This document shows positions 19,918-29,717 of a DNA stretch of 64,000 nt, in pieces (positions within the stretch are counted from its first letter, which is position 1; each line of letters opens with the position of its first letter). Source of the stretch: Pandoraea captiosa. Its GTDB lineage: Bacteria; Pseudomonadota; Gammaproteobacteria; Burkholderiales; Burkholderiaceae. The stretch covers positions 150,208 through 214,207 of the forward strand of contig NZ_CABPSQ010000009.1 of the NCBI RefSeq assembly GCF_902459775.1, read 5' to 3'. A program made the position numbers and the translations under genes. The notes below the pieces were generated by a model, which had not been told where the DNA came from, made no database searches, and saw only the letters and a list, made by a program, of their open reading frames with translations.

Positions 19918-22900
19918 CGCGCCGGACCGTCCGTCGTGATTGCGCCCGCAGCACCACCTCGCCCGCCGGGACCGCCAGCGTTACCCGGTCCGGCAGGGCC
20001 AGCGGGTCCACCGGCACCACCCGAGCCACCGGGACCACCATGATCGTCGTGACCGCCATGCGACGTGTCGTCCGACGGCCCGAAGCGGCGCTCGCGCCAT
20101 GCGCGCGCGCGCAGCGCCCAGCGGTCGAACCAAAGGTAGATGACCGGCGTAGTAAATAGCGTCAACACCTGACTGACCATCAAACCACCGACCATCGTGA
20201 TACCGAGCGGCTGACGCAACTCGGAGCCGACGCCCGAGCCCAGCATGAGCGGCAGCGCCCCCAGCACCGCGGCCATCGTCGTCATGAGAATCGGACGAAA
20301 ACGCAGCAGGCACGCCTGATAGATCGCCTCACGCGGCGCCATGCCGTGTTCGCGCTCCGCTTCCAGCGCGAAGTCGATCATCATGATGGCGTTCTTCTTC
20401 ACGATGCCGATCAGCAAGATGATGCCGATGATCGCAATGATGCTGATGTCGTTGCCCGAGACCATCAGCGCGAGCAAGGCCCCCACCCCGGCTGACGGCA
20501 ATGTCGACAGAATCGTGATCGGATGAATGTAGCTCTCGTAGAGCACGCCCAGCACGATATACATCGTCACGACCGCAGCAAGAATCAGCCACAACGTGTT
20601 CGAAAGCGATGCCTGGAACGCCTGCGCCGCGCCCTGGAACGTCGTCTGCGTGCTTATCGGCAATCCGATGGACTGCTCGGCCTCGGTGATCGCCTTGACG
20701 GCTTCGCCGAGCGACGCGCCCTTGGCCAGATTGAACGAGATCGTCGCGGCGGGGAACTGCGCCTGATGGTTGATGGCCAGCGGCGTGGGCTTTTCCACGA
20801 TTCTTGCAAACGACGTGAGCGGCACCTGCACCCCGGACGACGAGGCGACGTAAATCCCTTTGAGAGCGTCCGGGCCACGCTGGTAGTCGCTCGCCACCTC
20901 CAGCACCACCCGGTACTGTGACGCCTGCGTGTAGATCGTCGAGATCAGGCGCTGACCGAAGGCGCTGTACAGCGTCTGGTCGACAGACGCAGGCGTCACG
21001 CCCAGTCGGCTCGCCGTATCGCGGTCGATGTCCACGTAGGCCTGAAGTCCATTGACCTGAAGATCGCTCGTAACGTCTGCCAGTTGCGGCACGTGCTGCA
21101 ACTTCTCCACGAGCTTCGGCACCCACACGCCCAGCGTGTCCAGACTAGGGTCCTGCAAAGTGAACTGATACTGCGTGCGACTGATCCGGTCCTCGATCGT
21201 CAGATCCTGCACCGGCTGCATATAGAGCGCGATTCCCGGCACCTTCGCCACTTCGGGCTGAATTCTGCGGATGACTTCCGAGGCATCGACGCCGCGCGTG
21301 GCCTTGTCCTTGAGGTTGATGAGCAACCGCCCGCTATTGAGCGTGGCGTTCACACCGTCCACCCCGATGAACGACGACACCGACTGGACCGCCGGGTCCT
21401 TGAGGACTGCCGCGACGAGCGCTTGCTGCCGCTCGCCCATGGCCGCGAACGAGATCGACTGGGGCGCCTCGGAAATCCCCTGAATCACGCCGGTGTCCTG
21501 CACCGGGAAGAAGCCCTTGGGCACCCACAGGTACAGCAGCACGGTCAGCACCAGCGTGCCGAGCGCCACGAGCAGCGTGGCCGGTTGCCGGTCGAGCACC
21601 CAGGTGAGCCACTCGCCGTACTTCGCAATGATGCGGTCGAACATCGCCCCGGTCTTGCGATAGAACTTGCCCTGCTTCTCTTCCGGCACGTGGCGCAGCA
21701 GTTTCGCGCACATCATCGGGGTAAGCGTGAGCGAGACCACGGCCGATATAAGGATAGACACCGCGAGCGTGATCGCGAACTCGCGGAAAAGACGCCCCAC
21801 GACATCGCCCATGAAAAGCAGCGGAATCAGCACGGCGATCAGCGAGAAGGTCAGGGAAATGATGGTGAACCCGATCTGTTCGGCGCCTTTGAGCGCCGCC
21901 TGCAACGGTTTTTCTCCCTGCTCCATGTAGCGGGCGATGTTCTCGATCATCACGATGGCGTCGTCGACCACGAAGCCGGTCGCAATGGTCAGCGCCATGA
22001 GCGTGAGGTTGTTGATCGAGAACCCGGCGAGATACATCACACCGAAGGTGCCAATCAGCGAGAGCGGCACCGCCACGCTGGGAATGATGGTCGCCGAGAC
22101 ATTGCGCAGGAACAGGAAGATGACCATCACCACGAGTGCGACGGCGAGAATCAGCTCGAACTGCACGTCGGAGACCGAGGCGCGAATCGTCGTGGTGCGA
22201 TCGGTGAGCAACTGCATGTCGATGCTGCCGGGCAGCGCCGCCTGCAACTGCGGCAACAGCGCCTTGACCTTGTTGACCGTCTCGATCACGTTCGCACCCG
22301 GCTGACGCTGCACGTTCACCACGATGGCCGGCGTGGTATCGGCCCACGCGGCAAGCTTGGTGTTTTCGGCGCCGTCGATGACATCCGCAATGTCGGACAG
22401 CCGGATCGGACCACCATTCTTGTAAGCGACGACAAGATTGCGGTATTCGTCAGCCGACGCTAACTGGTCGTTGGCGTCGATGGTCGAGGCGCGCAGCGGG
22501 CCGTCGAAACTCCCCTTCGCCTGATTGACGTTCGCCGCCGCAATCGACGTGCGCACGTCTTCGATGTTCAATCCGTATGACGTGATCGCACGGGGATTGA
22601 CCTGAATGCGCACCGCCGGACGCTGCCCGCCGGAAATGCTCACCAGACCGATGCCCGGCAATTGCGATATCTTCTGCGCCACGCGTGTGTCCACCAGATC
22701 CTGCAACTTCGGCAGGGGCATGGTTTTGGACATGATCGCCAGCGTGAGAATCGGAGTGTCCGCCGGGTTGACCTTGTTATAGATCGGCGGCATCGGCAGA
22801 TCGCTCGGCAGCAGATTGCTGGCGCTATTGATCGCCGCCTGCACCTCCTGTTCGGCGACATCGAGCCCGAGGTCCAGCGAGAACTGCAACGTAATGACCG

Positions 22901-23165
22901 ACGCGCCGCCCGAACTCGTCGACGACATCTGGTTGAGCCCCGGCATCTGACCGAACTGGCGCTCCAGCGGTGCGGTGACCGACGAGGTCATCACGTCCGG
23001 ACTTGCCCCCGGATACAGGGTGACCACCTGAATGGTCGGATAGTCGACTTCCGGCAGTGCCGAGAGCGGCAACAGCCGGTAGGCGACGAAGCCGGCAAGC
23101 AGGATCGCCAGCATCAGCAACGATGTGGCGACCGGTCGGAGAATAAACTGGCGGGACGGATTCAT
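19914..23165 (-). CDS. mdtB: RND multidrug efflux permease MdtB, with Gly-rich tail
   Basis: An RND pump protomer of 1083 residues. The TM4 Asp pair ([14 protein letters not shown]) and TM10 Lys ([13 protein letters not shown]) are intact. The N-terminus [18 protein letters not shown] is that of MdtB. Odd feature: residues 1032-1083 form an extra cytoplasmic tail rich in Gly, Pro, Ala and His, starting [13 protein letters not shown] and continuing as collagen-like Gly-X-X triplets; E. coli MdtB (1040 residues) has no such tail. The gap to mdtA is 145 bp, longer than the other junctions, and no strong Shine-Dalgarno sequence is visible. Confidence 0.93.
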   Translation of the reverse strand: MNPSRQFILRPVATSLLMLAILLAGFVAYRLLPLSALPEVDYPTIQVVTLYPGASPDVMTSSVTAPLERQFGQMPGLNQMSSTSSGGASVITLQFSLDLGLDVAEQEVQAAINSASNLLPSDLPMPPIYNKVNPADTPILTLAIMSKTMPLPKLQDLVDTRVAQKISQLPGIGLVSISGGQRPAVRIQVNPRAITSYGLNIEDVRTSIAAANVNQAKGSFDGPLRASTIDANDQLASADEYRNLVVAYKNGGPIRLSDIADVIDGAENTKLAAWADTTPAIVVNVQRQPGANVIETVNKVKALLPQLQAALPGSIDMQLLTDRTTTIRASVSDVQFELILAVALVVMVIFLFLRNVSATIIPSVAVPLSLIGTFGVMYLAGFSINNLTLMALTIATGFVVDDAIVMIENIARYMEQGEKPLQAALKGAEQIGFTIISLTFSLIAVLIPLLFMGDVVGRLFREFAITLAVSILISAVVSLTLTPMMCAKLLRHVPEEKQGKFYRKTGAMFDRIIAKYGEWLTWVLDRQPATLLVALGTLVLTVLLYLWVPKGFFPVQDTGVIQGISEAPQSISFAAMGERQQALVAAVLKDPAVQSVSSFIGVDGVNATLNSGRLLINLKDKATRGVDASEVIRRIQPEVAKVPGIALYMQPVQDLTIEDRISRTQYQFTLQDPSLDTLGVWVPKLVEKLQHVPQLADVTSDLQVNGLQAYVDIDRDTASRLGVTPASVDQTLYSAFGQRLISTIYTQASQYRVVLEVASDYQRGPDALKGIYVASSSGVQVPLTSFARIVEKPTPLAINHQAQFPAATISFNLAKGASLGEAVKAITEAEQSIGLPISTQTTFQGAAQAFQASLSNTLWLILAAVVTMYIVLGVLYESYIHPITILSTLPSAGVGALLALMVSGNDISIIAIIGIILLIGIVKKNAIMMIDFALEAEREHGMAPREAIYQACLLRFRPILMTTMAAVLGALPLMLGSGVGSELRQPLGITMVGGLMVSQVLTLFTTPVIYLWFDRWALRARAWRERRFGPSDDTSHGGHDDHGGPGGSGGAGGPAGPAGPGNAGGPGGRGGAAGAITTDGPAR

Positions 23166-23310
23166 TGGCTACGTTGAAGGGCGTCTCTTTTTTGGGGCAT
23201 GTGCGAAGCTTGTACGATGCCTGAGCGGAACCTGAGCGCGACGATGGGGCAGCGAGGGCTGGAACTGGCGGTCTGCGCGTGCGCCTCGTTGCCCCTGGCT
23301 CCCATGCCGC

Positions 23311-24672
23311 TTACTGACCCTGACGGCGATGCGCGCCGCCACTGCCGTTACGTTTCTCGCCGGGTTCGCGCGGCGCCACGGCCGCCGCGCGGCTCTCGGG
23401 CGTGATCACTTCGACCTTCGCGCCGTCGCGCAACTTGTCCATGCCGTCGATTACCAGCTTCTCGCCCGGCTCGATGCCCGACTCCACCGCCGTATTGGTG
23501 CCGTCGGTCGGGCCCAGCTTTACCGTCTTGAGCTTGACTGTCTGGTCTGCCTGCACGGTGTAGACGAAGCTGCCCTGCGTGCCGCGCTGCACGGCCGCAC
23601 TCGGAATGAGCGTCGCGCCCTTGAGCGTGTCCACCAACATCTTCACGTTGACGAACTGATTCGGGAATAGCATGCCGTCCGCATTGGCGAACTCGGCCTT
23701 GAGCTTCACCGTGCCCGTGGTGGTATCGATCTGGTTATCGATGGATGCGAGCTTGCCTTGTGCGAGCTTGATCTTGCCGGCGCGGTCGAAGGCCTCGACG
23801 GGCAGGGCTTCCCCGGCGCGCGAGCGCTTGACGACATTCGGCAGATTGTCTTCCGGGATCGTGTAGACGACCGTGATCGGCGTGACTTCGTTGATGATGA
23901 CGATACCGTTGGTGTCCGACGCATGGATGATGTTGCCCGGATCCACCTGGCGCAGGCCCGCAAGGCCGGATACCGGCGCGCTCACACTCGCGTACGTCAA
24001 TTGCAGCCGGGCGTTATCGAGCTGCCCCTGATCCGACTTGACGGTTCCTTCGTACTGCTTGACGAGGGCCCGTTGGGTGTCGACCGTTTGTGTCGCGATC
24101 GAATCCTGCTTGAGCAGTGTTTCGTACCGGGCGAGGTCGAGTTGCGCGTTCTTGAGCAGCGCCTGGTCGCGCGCCAGTTGACCTTCCATCTGAGTGACCT
24201 GGACCTGAAACGGCCGCGGATCGATCTCGGCGAGCAATTGCCCGGCTTTGACGAGATCGCCTTCCTTGAAATGCACTTTCATCAGTTGACCATCCACCCG
24301 CGAATGCACGGTGACGCTGCGCGTCGGTGTGACGGTACCGAGCCCGTTGAGGAAGACCGGCAGATCGCCGGTTTTCGCAACGACGGCCGTCACCGGGGTC
24401 GCCGGTGCGCCCGCCCCCGCCATACCACCCGGCGGGCCGCCACGGCGACCGCCACTCTGCGCCTGACCGCCGGCATTTTGCGAATGCAGGCGATAGTAGA
24501 CACCTCCGGCGATGAGCACGACGATCAGTCCGATCACGCCCGGCACGAGCCAGCGGCGCGCGCGCGACGGCGTGGAGGATGACGAAACCGCGGGTGTCGG
24601 CGGCACCTGCGGGGCAGGTGAACGCTCAGAACCGTTCGGTTTATCGGAACCGTGGGGACCGTGCTCGGTCAT
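23311..24672 (-). CDS. mdtA: RND efflux periplasmic adaptor MdtA
   Basis: The membrane-fusion protein of the MdtABC pump, 453 residues. One N-terminal membrane anchor (about 42-62, LVPGVIGLIVVLIAGGVYY), then a barrel-sandwich/lipoyl half (GLGTVTPTRSVTVHSRVDGQL), a coiled-coil hairpin (LEEID-type region with ARDQALLKNAQLDLARYETLL), the second lipoyl half and beta-barrel. The start at 24672 follows a clear GAGGAAG at good spacing. The C-terminus is basic and Gly-rich. It is the first gene of mdtA-mdtB-mdtC-OMF and diverges from an OmpR-type regulator, a common arrangement (compare E. coli mdtABCD-baeSR), so control by that regulator is likely. Confidence 0.92.
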   Translation of the reverse strand: MTEHGPHGSDKPNGSERSPAPQVPPTPAVSSSSTPSRARRWLVPGVIGLIVVLIAGGVYYRLHSQNAGGQAQSGGRRGGPPGGMAGAGAPATPVTAVVAKTGDLPVFLNGLGTVTPTRSVTVHSRVDGQLMKVHFKEGDLVKAGQLLAEIDPRPFQVQVTQMEGQLARDQALLKNAQLDLARYETLLKQDSIATQTVDTQRALVKQYEGTVKSDQGQLDNARLQLTYASVSAPVSGLAGLRQVDPGNIIHASDTNGIVIINEVTPITVVYTIPEDNLPNVVKRSRAGEALPVEAFDRAGKIKLAQGKLASIDNQIDTTTGTVKLKAEFANADGMLFPNQFVNVKMLVDTLKGATLIPSAAVQRGTQGSFVYTVQADQTVKLKTVKLGPTDGTNTAVESGIEPGEKLVIDGMDKLRDGAKVEVITPESRAAAVAPREPGEKRNGSGGAHRRQGQ

Positions 24673-25279
24673 GACTTCCTCGTAACAGCGGAGTAGTTGG
24701 CGGATTCGTCCAATACGGACGACGTTCTTTTTTATCGAATTGCTGCGTCGCGGCAAATCACCGGAAATGCCCGAACGACCACGCATATTTCATTGGCTGA
24801 TCAGCATAGCAGACGGTTGTAACAGGTTGACGCGATGGCTTGTTACAAGTGCTTTCTCTGTGCCGACGTTCGGAAAGATCCGACGCTGCTGAAAGACCTG
24901 CCGCACCGGCGAAAGGTTCTCTATTCAGGCGCGACTCGCCGCTGTGGCGGGCTTCGCATTGCCCAGTGGAGCCTTGCCGTCCCTTACCGCGCGTGCCTGA
25001 CCCCGCGTTGCCTTACCGCGCCTCGGCATGCGCTGGTATGCCTTGCCGTGATTTGCCTCGCCGCAGCGTTCTCGTGACATGAGACGTGCAGTTGGGTAGG
25101 AATCGACTTCCGGAGATGGGTCAATCAGGAAGTCTGATTAAGAGAACGAACTTTACGCGACGCGTGCAAAATTCGTGTGTCATCGAAGCTCGCTCTATTA
25201 TTACGCATCGTTACAGGCGACCAAGACTGTAATTTCCGGAAACAAAACACGTGCAAAGCCGTGCAGGGAGGCCACTATC
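24673..25279. promoter_or_regulatory. Divergent control region, mdtA / two-component system
   Basis: This 607-bp gap separates mdtA from the response-regulator gene. I see no supported gene. Candidate operators: the palindrome GCTGATCAGC (24796-24805); TTGTAACA (24817-24824) facing TGTTACAA (24841-24848) across 16 bp; AATCAG (25123-25128) facing CTGATT (25134-25139) across 5 bp; and the palindrome TTTCCGGAAA (25233-25242). The last two lie 140 and 38 bp before the regulator start. Which of them is bound by the regulator cannot be told from sequence. Confidence 0.45.
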
Positions 25280-26026
25280 ATGACGACACAACCTGTCCGA
25301 ACGAATATGAAGATTCTTGTTGTCGACGACGATCCCGACCTGCGTGACCTGCTGCGCGAGTATTTGAGCCGCCATGGCTTCTCCGTGGCGGTGATGCACG
25401 ATGGCGAAGGGCTTGCCGCGCGCCTCGAGCGTGAGCGCCCTGCCCTGATCGTGCTCGATCTCATGATGCCCAAGATCGACGGGCTGACCGCGCTGCGCGA
25501 CCTGCGCGCGCGCAACGACGACGTGCCGGTCATTCTGCTGACCGCGCGCAGCGACGAGATCGATCGCATCGTGGGGCTGGAAATCGGTGCCGACGATTAC
25601 CTTGGCAAGCCCTTCAGCCCGCGTGAGCTGCTCGCCCGCATCAACGCCGTGCTGCGTCGTCGCAAGACCCCGGACGCGGCGGTGCCGGAACAGCGCGAGA
25701 ACTATGCGTTCGGGCCGTTCATGCTCGACTTTCGCAGCCGCACGCTCACGCGCGACGCGCAGTTGCTCACGCTCTCGGACGGTGAGTACGGGTTGCTGCG
25801 CCTGCTTGTGAACCACGCCATGCAGGTACTTTCGCGAGAACGCATCATCGAACTGCTCTACGGCGCCGACAGCGACGTCAACGACCGCGGCATCGACGTG
25901 CAGATCTGGCGCCTGCGCCGACTGCTCGACGAAGACGCGCAGAGCCCGCGCTTTATTCAGACCGTGCGCGGGCGCGGTTACATCTTCGTTCCCGACGGCC
26001 AACGCGCCGACATGGCTGCCGGTTGA
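25280..26026 (+). CDS. OmpR-family response regulator
   Basis: A 248-residue regulator. The receiver domain has acidic residues DDD (16-18), phospho-acceptor Asp60 in VLDLMMP and Lys in the GKPF motif. The C-terminal winged helix ends in RGRGYIFVP, the hallmark of OmpR/PhoB proteins. The ATG at 25280 has GGGAGG upstream; the longer frame from 25175 has no support. The cognate sensor gene follows 193 bp downstream. It is a clear paralogue of the regulator at 51523-52383, with the same ELLARI(N/H)AVLRRR and VRGRGY/IRGKGY segments. Confidence 0.92.
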   Translation: MTTQPVRTNMKILVVDDDPDLRDLLREYLSRHGFSVAVMHDGEGLAARLERERPALIVLDLMMPKIDGLTALRDLRARNDDVPVILLTARSDEIDRIVGLEIGADDYLGKPFSPRELLARINAVLRRRKTPDAAVPEQRENYAFGPFMLDFRSRTLTRDAQLLTLSDGEYGLLRLLVNHAMQVLSRERIIELLYGADSDVNDRGIDVQIWRLRRLLDEDAQSPRFIQTVRGRGYIFVPDGQRADMAAG

Positions 26027-26219
26027 TGCGTCGGCAATCCCTATTCGATACGTGTGTGACGTGCCGCACCGACCTCGGGTGCGGTGTCGCCGTCGTTCCG
26101 TTCGAAGACGCCACTTCCCGGTCTGGCAAGGACTCTGGCATGCAGCCGATATCGTTTTCATTCGCTCAGCCGGTGCAAGCCGTTCCGATAGCACCGACGG
26201 CCCGGTCGCGGAGCGCCGC

Positions 26220-27494
26220 ATGAAAGGCCGCTTCGATACGCTGTTCGGCCGGCTCGCCTTGCTGATCATCGCCGCGCTGGTCATCAGCCACTTCTCCTAT
26301 CTCACGATCCTTCGCAGCGATCACGACGACACACGCGTGCAGAATGCTGCCGAGCAGATGGCCTTCATCATCAAGGCGGCATCCGAAGTCCATGAGGGCA
26401 ATTCGAACCTCACACTGCCCGACCTCGTGCAGGTGGTGCCGGTCTCGTTCGCGCATGGCGACGTGTTCGAGCCCGCGAACAAGAGCGCGCGCCTGACGAC
26501 CGAGCTCGCGCGCCGCCTGCCGGCCGGCACGCAATTGCGTGTCGAGCACACGCCGCCGCCGCGCATCTGGGCCCGGCTGCCGGACCGCGACTACTGGATC
26601 GCCACGCCAATCCTGTCCGTGCGCAACCCGCCCGGAACCGCCACGATCCTTCCCGGGCTGGCGGCCGTGCTCGGCATCACCGTAATCTTCGCGCTCTTCG
26701 CCGCGTGGCAGTTGCAACGCCCGGTGCGCGACATGGCCGCCGCGGCAGAACAATTGGCGACCCATCGCGTTCGAACGCAGGTCAAGGAGCGTGGCCCGCT
26801 GGAACTGCGCCAGCTGACCGAGCGTTTCAATCGCATGAGCCAGGACATCGTGCAGACCGACCGTGAACGCAATACGATGCTCGCGGGCATCGCACATGAT
26901 CTGAAGACACCGCTCGCGCGCCTGCGACTGCGTGCAGAGATGCTCGACGATGTGCAGATGAGCGAAGGTATCACCCGCGATGCCGAATCGATGACTCGCA
27001 TCGTCGATCAGTTCTTGCTCTTCGCGCGTGGCGTGGAACTCGATAGCGCTGCATCGCCCGTTGAGGCCCGGCTCCCGGCGCTTGCCGCCCCGTTCCTCGA
27101 TCAGGGCTACGCAGTCGAGCTCGATCTCCAGGCGGGGCCGGGGTTCAAGCTGCGTCAGACTTATCTCGAGCGCATCGTGAACAATCTGCTCGATAACGCG
27201 GTGACGTACGGACGCGCGCCGCTCGCGATCCGTACCTCACAAGACGCGGGGGGCTGGCGCCTCGTCGTCGAAGACAGTGGCCCCGGCATTCCCAATGAGG
27301 ACATCAACCGTGTGGTGCGGCCCTTCGTGCGTCTGGATCCGGCGCGCGGCGGCAACGCGCACTGCGGCCTGGGGCTCGCGATCGTCGACAAGCTCACCCA
27401 GCAACTCGGTGGCCGCGTGTCCTTCGCCAACCGTCCCTCGGGCGGTTTGCAGGTCACGCTGATGTTCCCGCCGGACGATCCGGGGGCGGAATAA
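26220..27494 (+). CDS. EnvZ-like sensor histidine kinase
   Basis: A 424-residue inner-membrane sensor. Membrane helices lie near residues 10-30 and 142-164, enclosing a ~110-residue periplasmic domain. A HAMP linker, the H-box with His226 in LAGIAHDLKTPLARLRLR, the N-box NNLLDNAVTYG and G-boxes GPGIP and GLGLAIV follow. It resembles EnvZ in domain order. The ATG at 26220 is taken because the first helix begins just after it; the frame is open further upstream but non-conserved. An intrinsic terminator lies 89 bp after the stop, so the regulator and sensor probably form one transcript. Confidence 0.92.
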   Translation: MKGRFDTLFGRLALLIIAALVISHFSYLTILRSDHDDTRVQNAAEQMAFIIKAASEVHEGNSNLTLPDLVQVVPVSFAHGDVFEPANKSARLTTELARRLPAGTQLRVEHTPPPRIWARLPDRDYWIATPILSVRNPPGTATILPGLAAVLGITVIFALFAAWQLQRPVRDMAAAAEQLATHRVRTQVKERGPLELRQLTERFNRMSQDIVQTDRERNTMLAGIAHDLKTPLARLRLRAEMLDDVQMSEGITRDAESMTRIVDQFLLFARGVELDSAASPVEARLPALAAPFLDQGYAVELDLQAGPGFKLRQTYLERIVNNLLDNAVTYGRAPLAIRTSQDAGGWRLVVEDSGPGIPNEDINRVVRPFVRLDPARGGNAHCGLGLAIVDKLTQQLGGRVSFANRPSGGLQVTLMFPPDDPGAE

Positions 27495-27582
27495 CGCCTC
27501 GCTCCACGGCCGGACGCCCAAAGCCGAACACAGAACTCGCAGCGGTCAGTACGCACCGCCGGCGCAATTCCCAGCCAATGAA

Positions 27583-27616
27583 AAAACCCGCCGTCGATGA
27601 TCGAACGGCGGGTTTT
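27583..27616 (+). terminator. Intrinsic terminator after sensor kinase
   Basis: A 12-bp perfect stem, AAAACCCGCCGT (27583-27594) with ACGGCGGGTTTT (27605-27616), and a 10-nt loop. The A-run and T-run on either side would let it work for both directions, also ending H-NS transcripts from the minus strand 200 bp further on. The remaining sequence from here to 27816 holds nothing I can identify. Confidence 0.88.
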
Positions 27617-27816
27617 ATCTTTTACGGCATTGCATCACATCAAGCCACAGCCAGGCGATCCGGGTTGGGGGGCAATGCGACTACTGGGCTGCGCTTTACT
27701 GCTCTCAGGGACACGATGGAGACGGCAAGGTGCTGTGCGGGTGAGACACAGCGACGTTAGCTCCCCAACCTCCCTGGCATGTGACCGGCAATGCCAGTCC
27801 GGCTCACGCCGGCGAA

Positions 27817-28107
27817 TTACTTGATCAGGAATTTCTCTTTGTTCTTCCCGACCCACTTCGGCGCGCGGCCACGGCCCGACCACGTTTCGCCGGTAGCCGG
27901 ATTCATGTATTTCGGAGCGATTTGCGCACGAACGGCGCGGCGGCGGCCGTCCGACGTGGCAAGACCCAGATCCTTGGCAGTGAGATCGTACTCCTGGATC
28001 TTCTGCTTGACGGCGGCAATGACCTCAGCCACTTCACGGGCACGGGCCTCTTCGATCTGCTTTTCGATTTTGTCGCGTTGCGCGACCAGTTCCTTATAGC
28101 TTGCCAT
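27817..28107 (-). CDS. H-NS family nucleoid-associated protein
   Basis: A 96-residue protein with an N-terminal coiled-coil oligomerisation segment (about 5-45) and a C-terminal DNA-binding domain with the core TWSGRGRAPKW, matching the TW(S/T)GxGRxPxW signature of H-NS. It resembles the short BpH3-type H-NS proteins of Burkholderia and Bordetella (BpH3). It binds AT-rich DNA and silences acquired genes. A good AAGGA lies 8 bp before the ATG. Its upstream region is AT-rich, with a possible promoter TTCAAT-N16-TATTTT reading into the gene, so it may bind its own promoter. Confidence 0.93.
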   Translation of the reverse strand: MASYKELVAQRDKIEKQIEEARAREVAEVIAAVKQKIQEYDLTAKDLGLATSDGRRRAVRAQIAPKYMNPATGETWSGRGRAPKWVGKNKEKFLIK

Positions 28108-29044
28108 CTGGCGTGTCCTTACATTGTTAAAAATGGATCGCCACTTAAAATAGCACGAGTTTTAATAAATTGAAAACCGCATTTCCGGCAAATGAGTCTG
28201 AGGACACACAAATCGCATTGAATTGTCCGAGCGACACTTCAGACAATGCACACAAACTGGGCATCAATATGGATTACCGCCACATGCGCTACGGCGATAA
28301 TCCAGCGAATATCGTCTGCCCGAGAAGTCAATTTCCCCGGCAATACGCGTGGGCTTCACCGGCGGTTGATCAGGAGTCCACGCGGCGTGATTAGTTCACG
28401 CTTCATGCATGCAAGACACGGAAAGCTTTCTTCGCCTCACAGGCGAACATTCCGTCAGGCCAACTTCACGCATGATTCGACGCGCCAGAATATACGATCA
28501 CAAATATTTAATTGCATTCCGATCATTCCACGATCATTCGGTTATCCGAATCACTGTAACCATTCGGACAATGCTTACGTGGACGCCGCAATTTACGGAT
28601 AAGGTAAGGGGGGGATTTAGTTGGAAGATTCCACGGAATTCGTCAATGACTCGGGAGTTCGCGATCTCAGCCCGCCGCGTTCGTCCCAATGAACGCTTTC
28701 GTGCGCTATTGCGTTCGGTGTAAGCGCGGCACGACGACATCTTCGGCAGCCCGATATTTCGAGGACGATCGGGAATCGTGACAGGAATAAATCGGCAGAC
28801 GAGGACACTTCCGAAATACGTTGACGTATACGTCAAACTCATACGTCAATCCGTTTTCACGAATCCAGGAAGTTTTCGTAAGATAGGCGAATTCGCCGGC
28901 ATGCCAATCCGTGTCAAAACGCCGCGCAGCAAGGCTTTTCACGTGATACATCAGCGATTTTCGGTCTAATTAAGCTTTCACTGATTTATCGTGATACCCG
29001 ATTATCGGTCGGAATTAGAGTTGATTCCCTATGGATTTGAACGC
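28108..29044. other. AT-rich gene-free island with palindromes
   Basis: About 0.94 kb of clearly lower GC than its surroundings, between H-NS and the GNAT gene. Reading frames here are short, lack good ribosome-binding sites and match no family I know. It contains three ATTCGG half-sites in alternating orientation (28536-28568), a perfect 16-bp palindrome TTGACGTATACGTCAA (28821-28836) and a further half-site TACGTCAA (28842-28849). It could be a decayed gene remnant, a large regulatory region, or both. Confidence 0.6.
28821..28849. promoter_or_regulatory. Palindromic operator candidate with third half-site
   Basis: TTGACGTATACGTCAA is a perfect palindrome, and a direct copy of its right half (TACGTCAA) follows five bases later. 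A dimeric regulator with cooperative third-site binding would fit. The nearest downstream gene is the GNAT gene 196 bp to the right; the regulator is unknown. Confidence 0.5.
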
Positions 29045-29644
29045 ATGACGACATCGACAACAACGTCCGGTTCGCCCTCGCCTTTCGATACCACGGCCCC
29101 ATCGATTGCCACCGAGCGCACGATTCTGCGCCAGTGGCGCTCGGACGATTTGCCGCTGTTCGCCGCGCTCAATGCCGATCGCGAGGTCATGCGGCATTTC
29201 CCGACGACGCTCGACCGCGCGCAAAGCGACGCCGTGGCGCAACGTCTGGCGCAGCACATCGAGACCCACGGGTACGGTCCGTGGGCTCTGGAAATCCCGG
29301 GGGTCACGCCGTTCGCGGGCTTTGTGGGCCTCATGCGCGTGGGTTTTGACGCACCGTTTGCGCCCGCCGTCGAGATCGGATGGCGACTGGCGCGGGCGTG
29401 GTGGTCCAAGGGATACGCGACGGAAGCCGCCACGGCCGCCGCGCGGTATGCCTTCGATACGCTGAACATGAACGATCTCGTGTCCTTCACGGTCCCCGGC
29501 AACGTTCGCTCCCGCGCGGTGATGGAGCGCATCGGCATGCGCCATTGCCCGGAGGAAGACTTCCTGCACCCGCTGGTTCCCCCCGGCCATCGCCTGCGGC
29601 GGCACGTGCTCTACCGGCTCGATGCCGCTGATCTGGTCCGCTGA
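29045..29644 (+). CDS. GNAT acetyltransferase, RimJ/RimL type
   Basis: A 199-residue acetyltransferase (acetyltransf_3). It has TERTILRQWRSDDLPLFAALNADREVM at the start of the domain, EIGWRLARAWWSKGYATEAATAA in the acetyl-CoA-binding region, and NVRSRAVMERIGMR near the C-terminus. These are typical of RimJ/RimL-like N-acetyltransferases; the acceptor substrate is unknown. The ATG at 29045 was taken; an in-frame codon at 28991 would add 18 poorly conserved residues. The gene is followed within 75 bp by an MFS exporter and may be transcribed with it. Confidence 0.85.
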   Translation: MTTSTTTSGSPSPFDTTAPSIATERTILRQWRSDDLPLFAALNADREVMRHFPTTLDRAQSDAVAQRLAQHIETHGYGPWALEIPGVTPFAGFVGLMRVGFDAPFAPAVEIGWRLARAWWSKGYATEAATAAARYAFDTLNMNDLVSFTVPGNVRSRAVMERIGMRHCPEEDFLHPLVPPGHRLRRHVLYRLDAADLVR

Positions 29645-29717
29645 ACCGCAGCGATTGAAGCGCCCGCTTAAAACGTGGGAGAATCCGAATCTTTGCGCCA
29701 GCCGTCTCCCCCCAATC

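Noticed and set aside
24835-25082. Two overlapping ~80-codon frames between mdtA and the response regulator
   Set aside because: No ribosome-binding site, odd composition (many Cys and Arg), no known family; treated as regulatory DNA.
26027-26219. Longer N-terminus of the sensor kinase from 26052
   Set aside because: The 56 extra residues are Arg-rich, not conserved in type, and would precede the first membrane helix; the spacer is more likely untranslated.
28409-28951. Short frames of 63-104 codons in the AT-rich island
   Set aside because: They overlap each other on both strands, have no ribosome-binding site and no recognisable motif.
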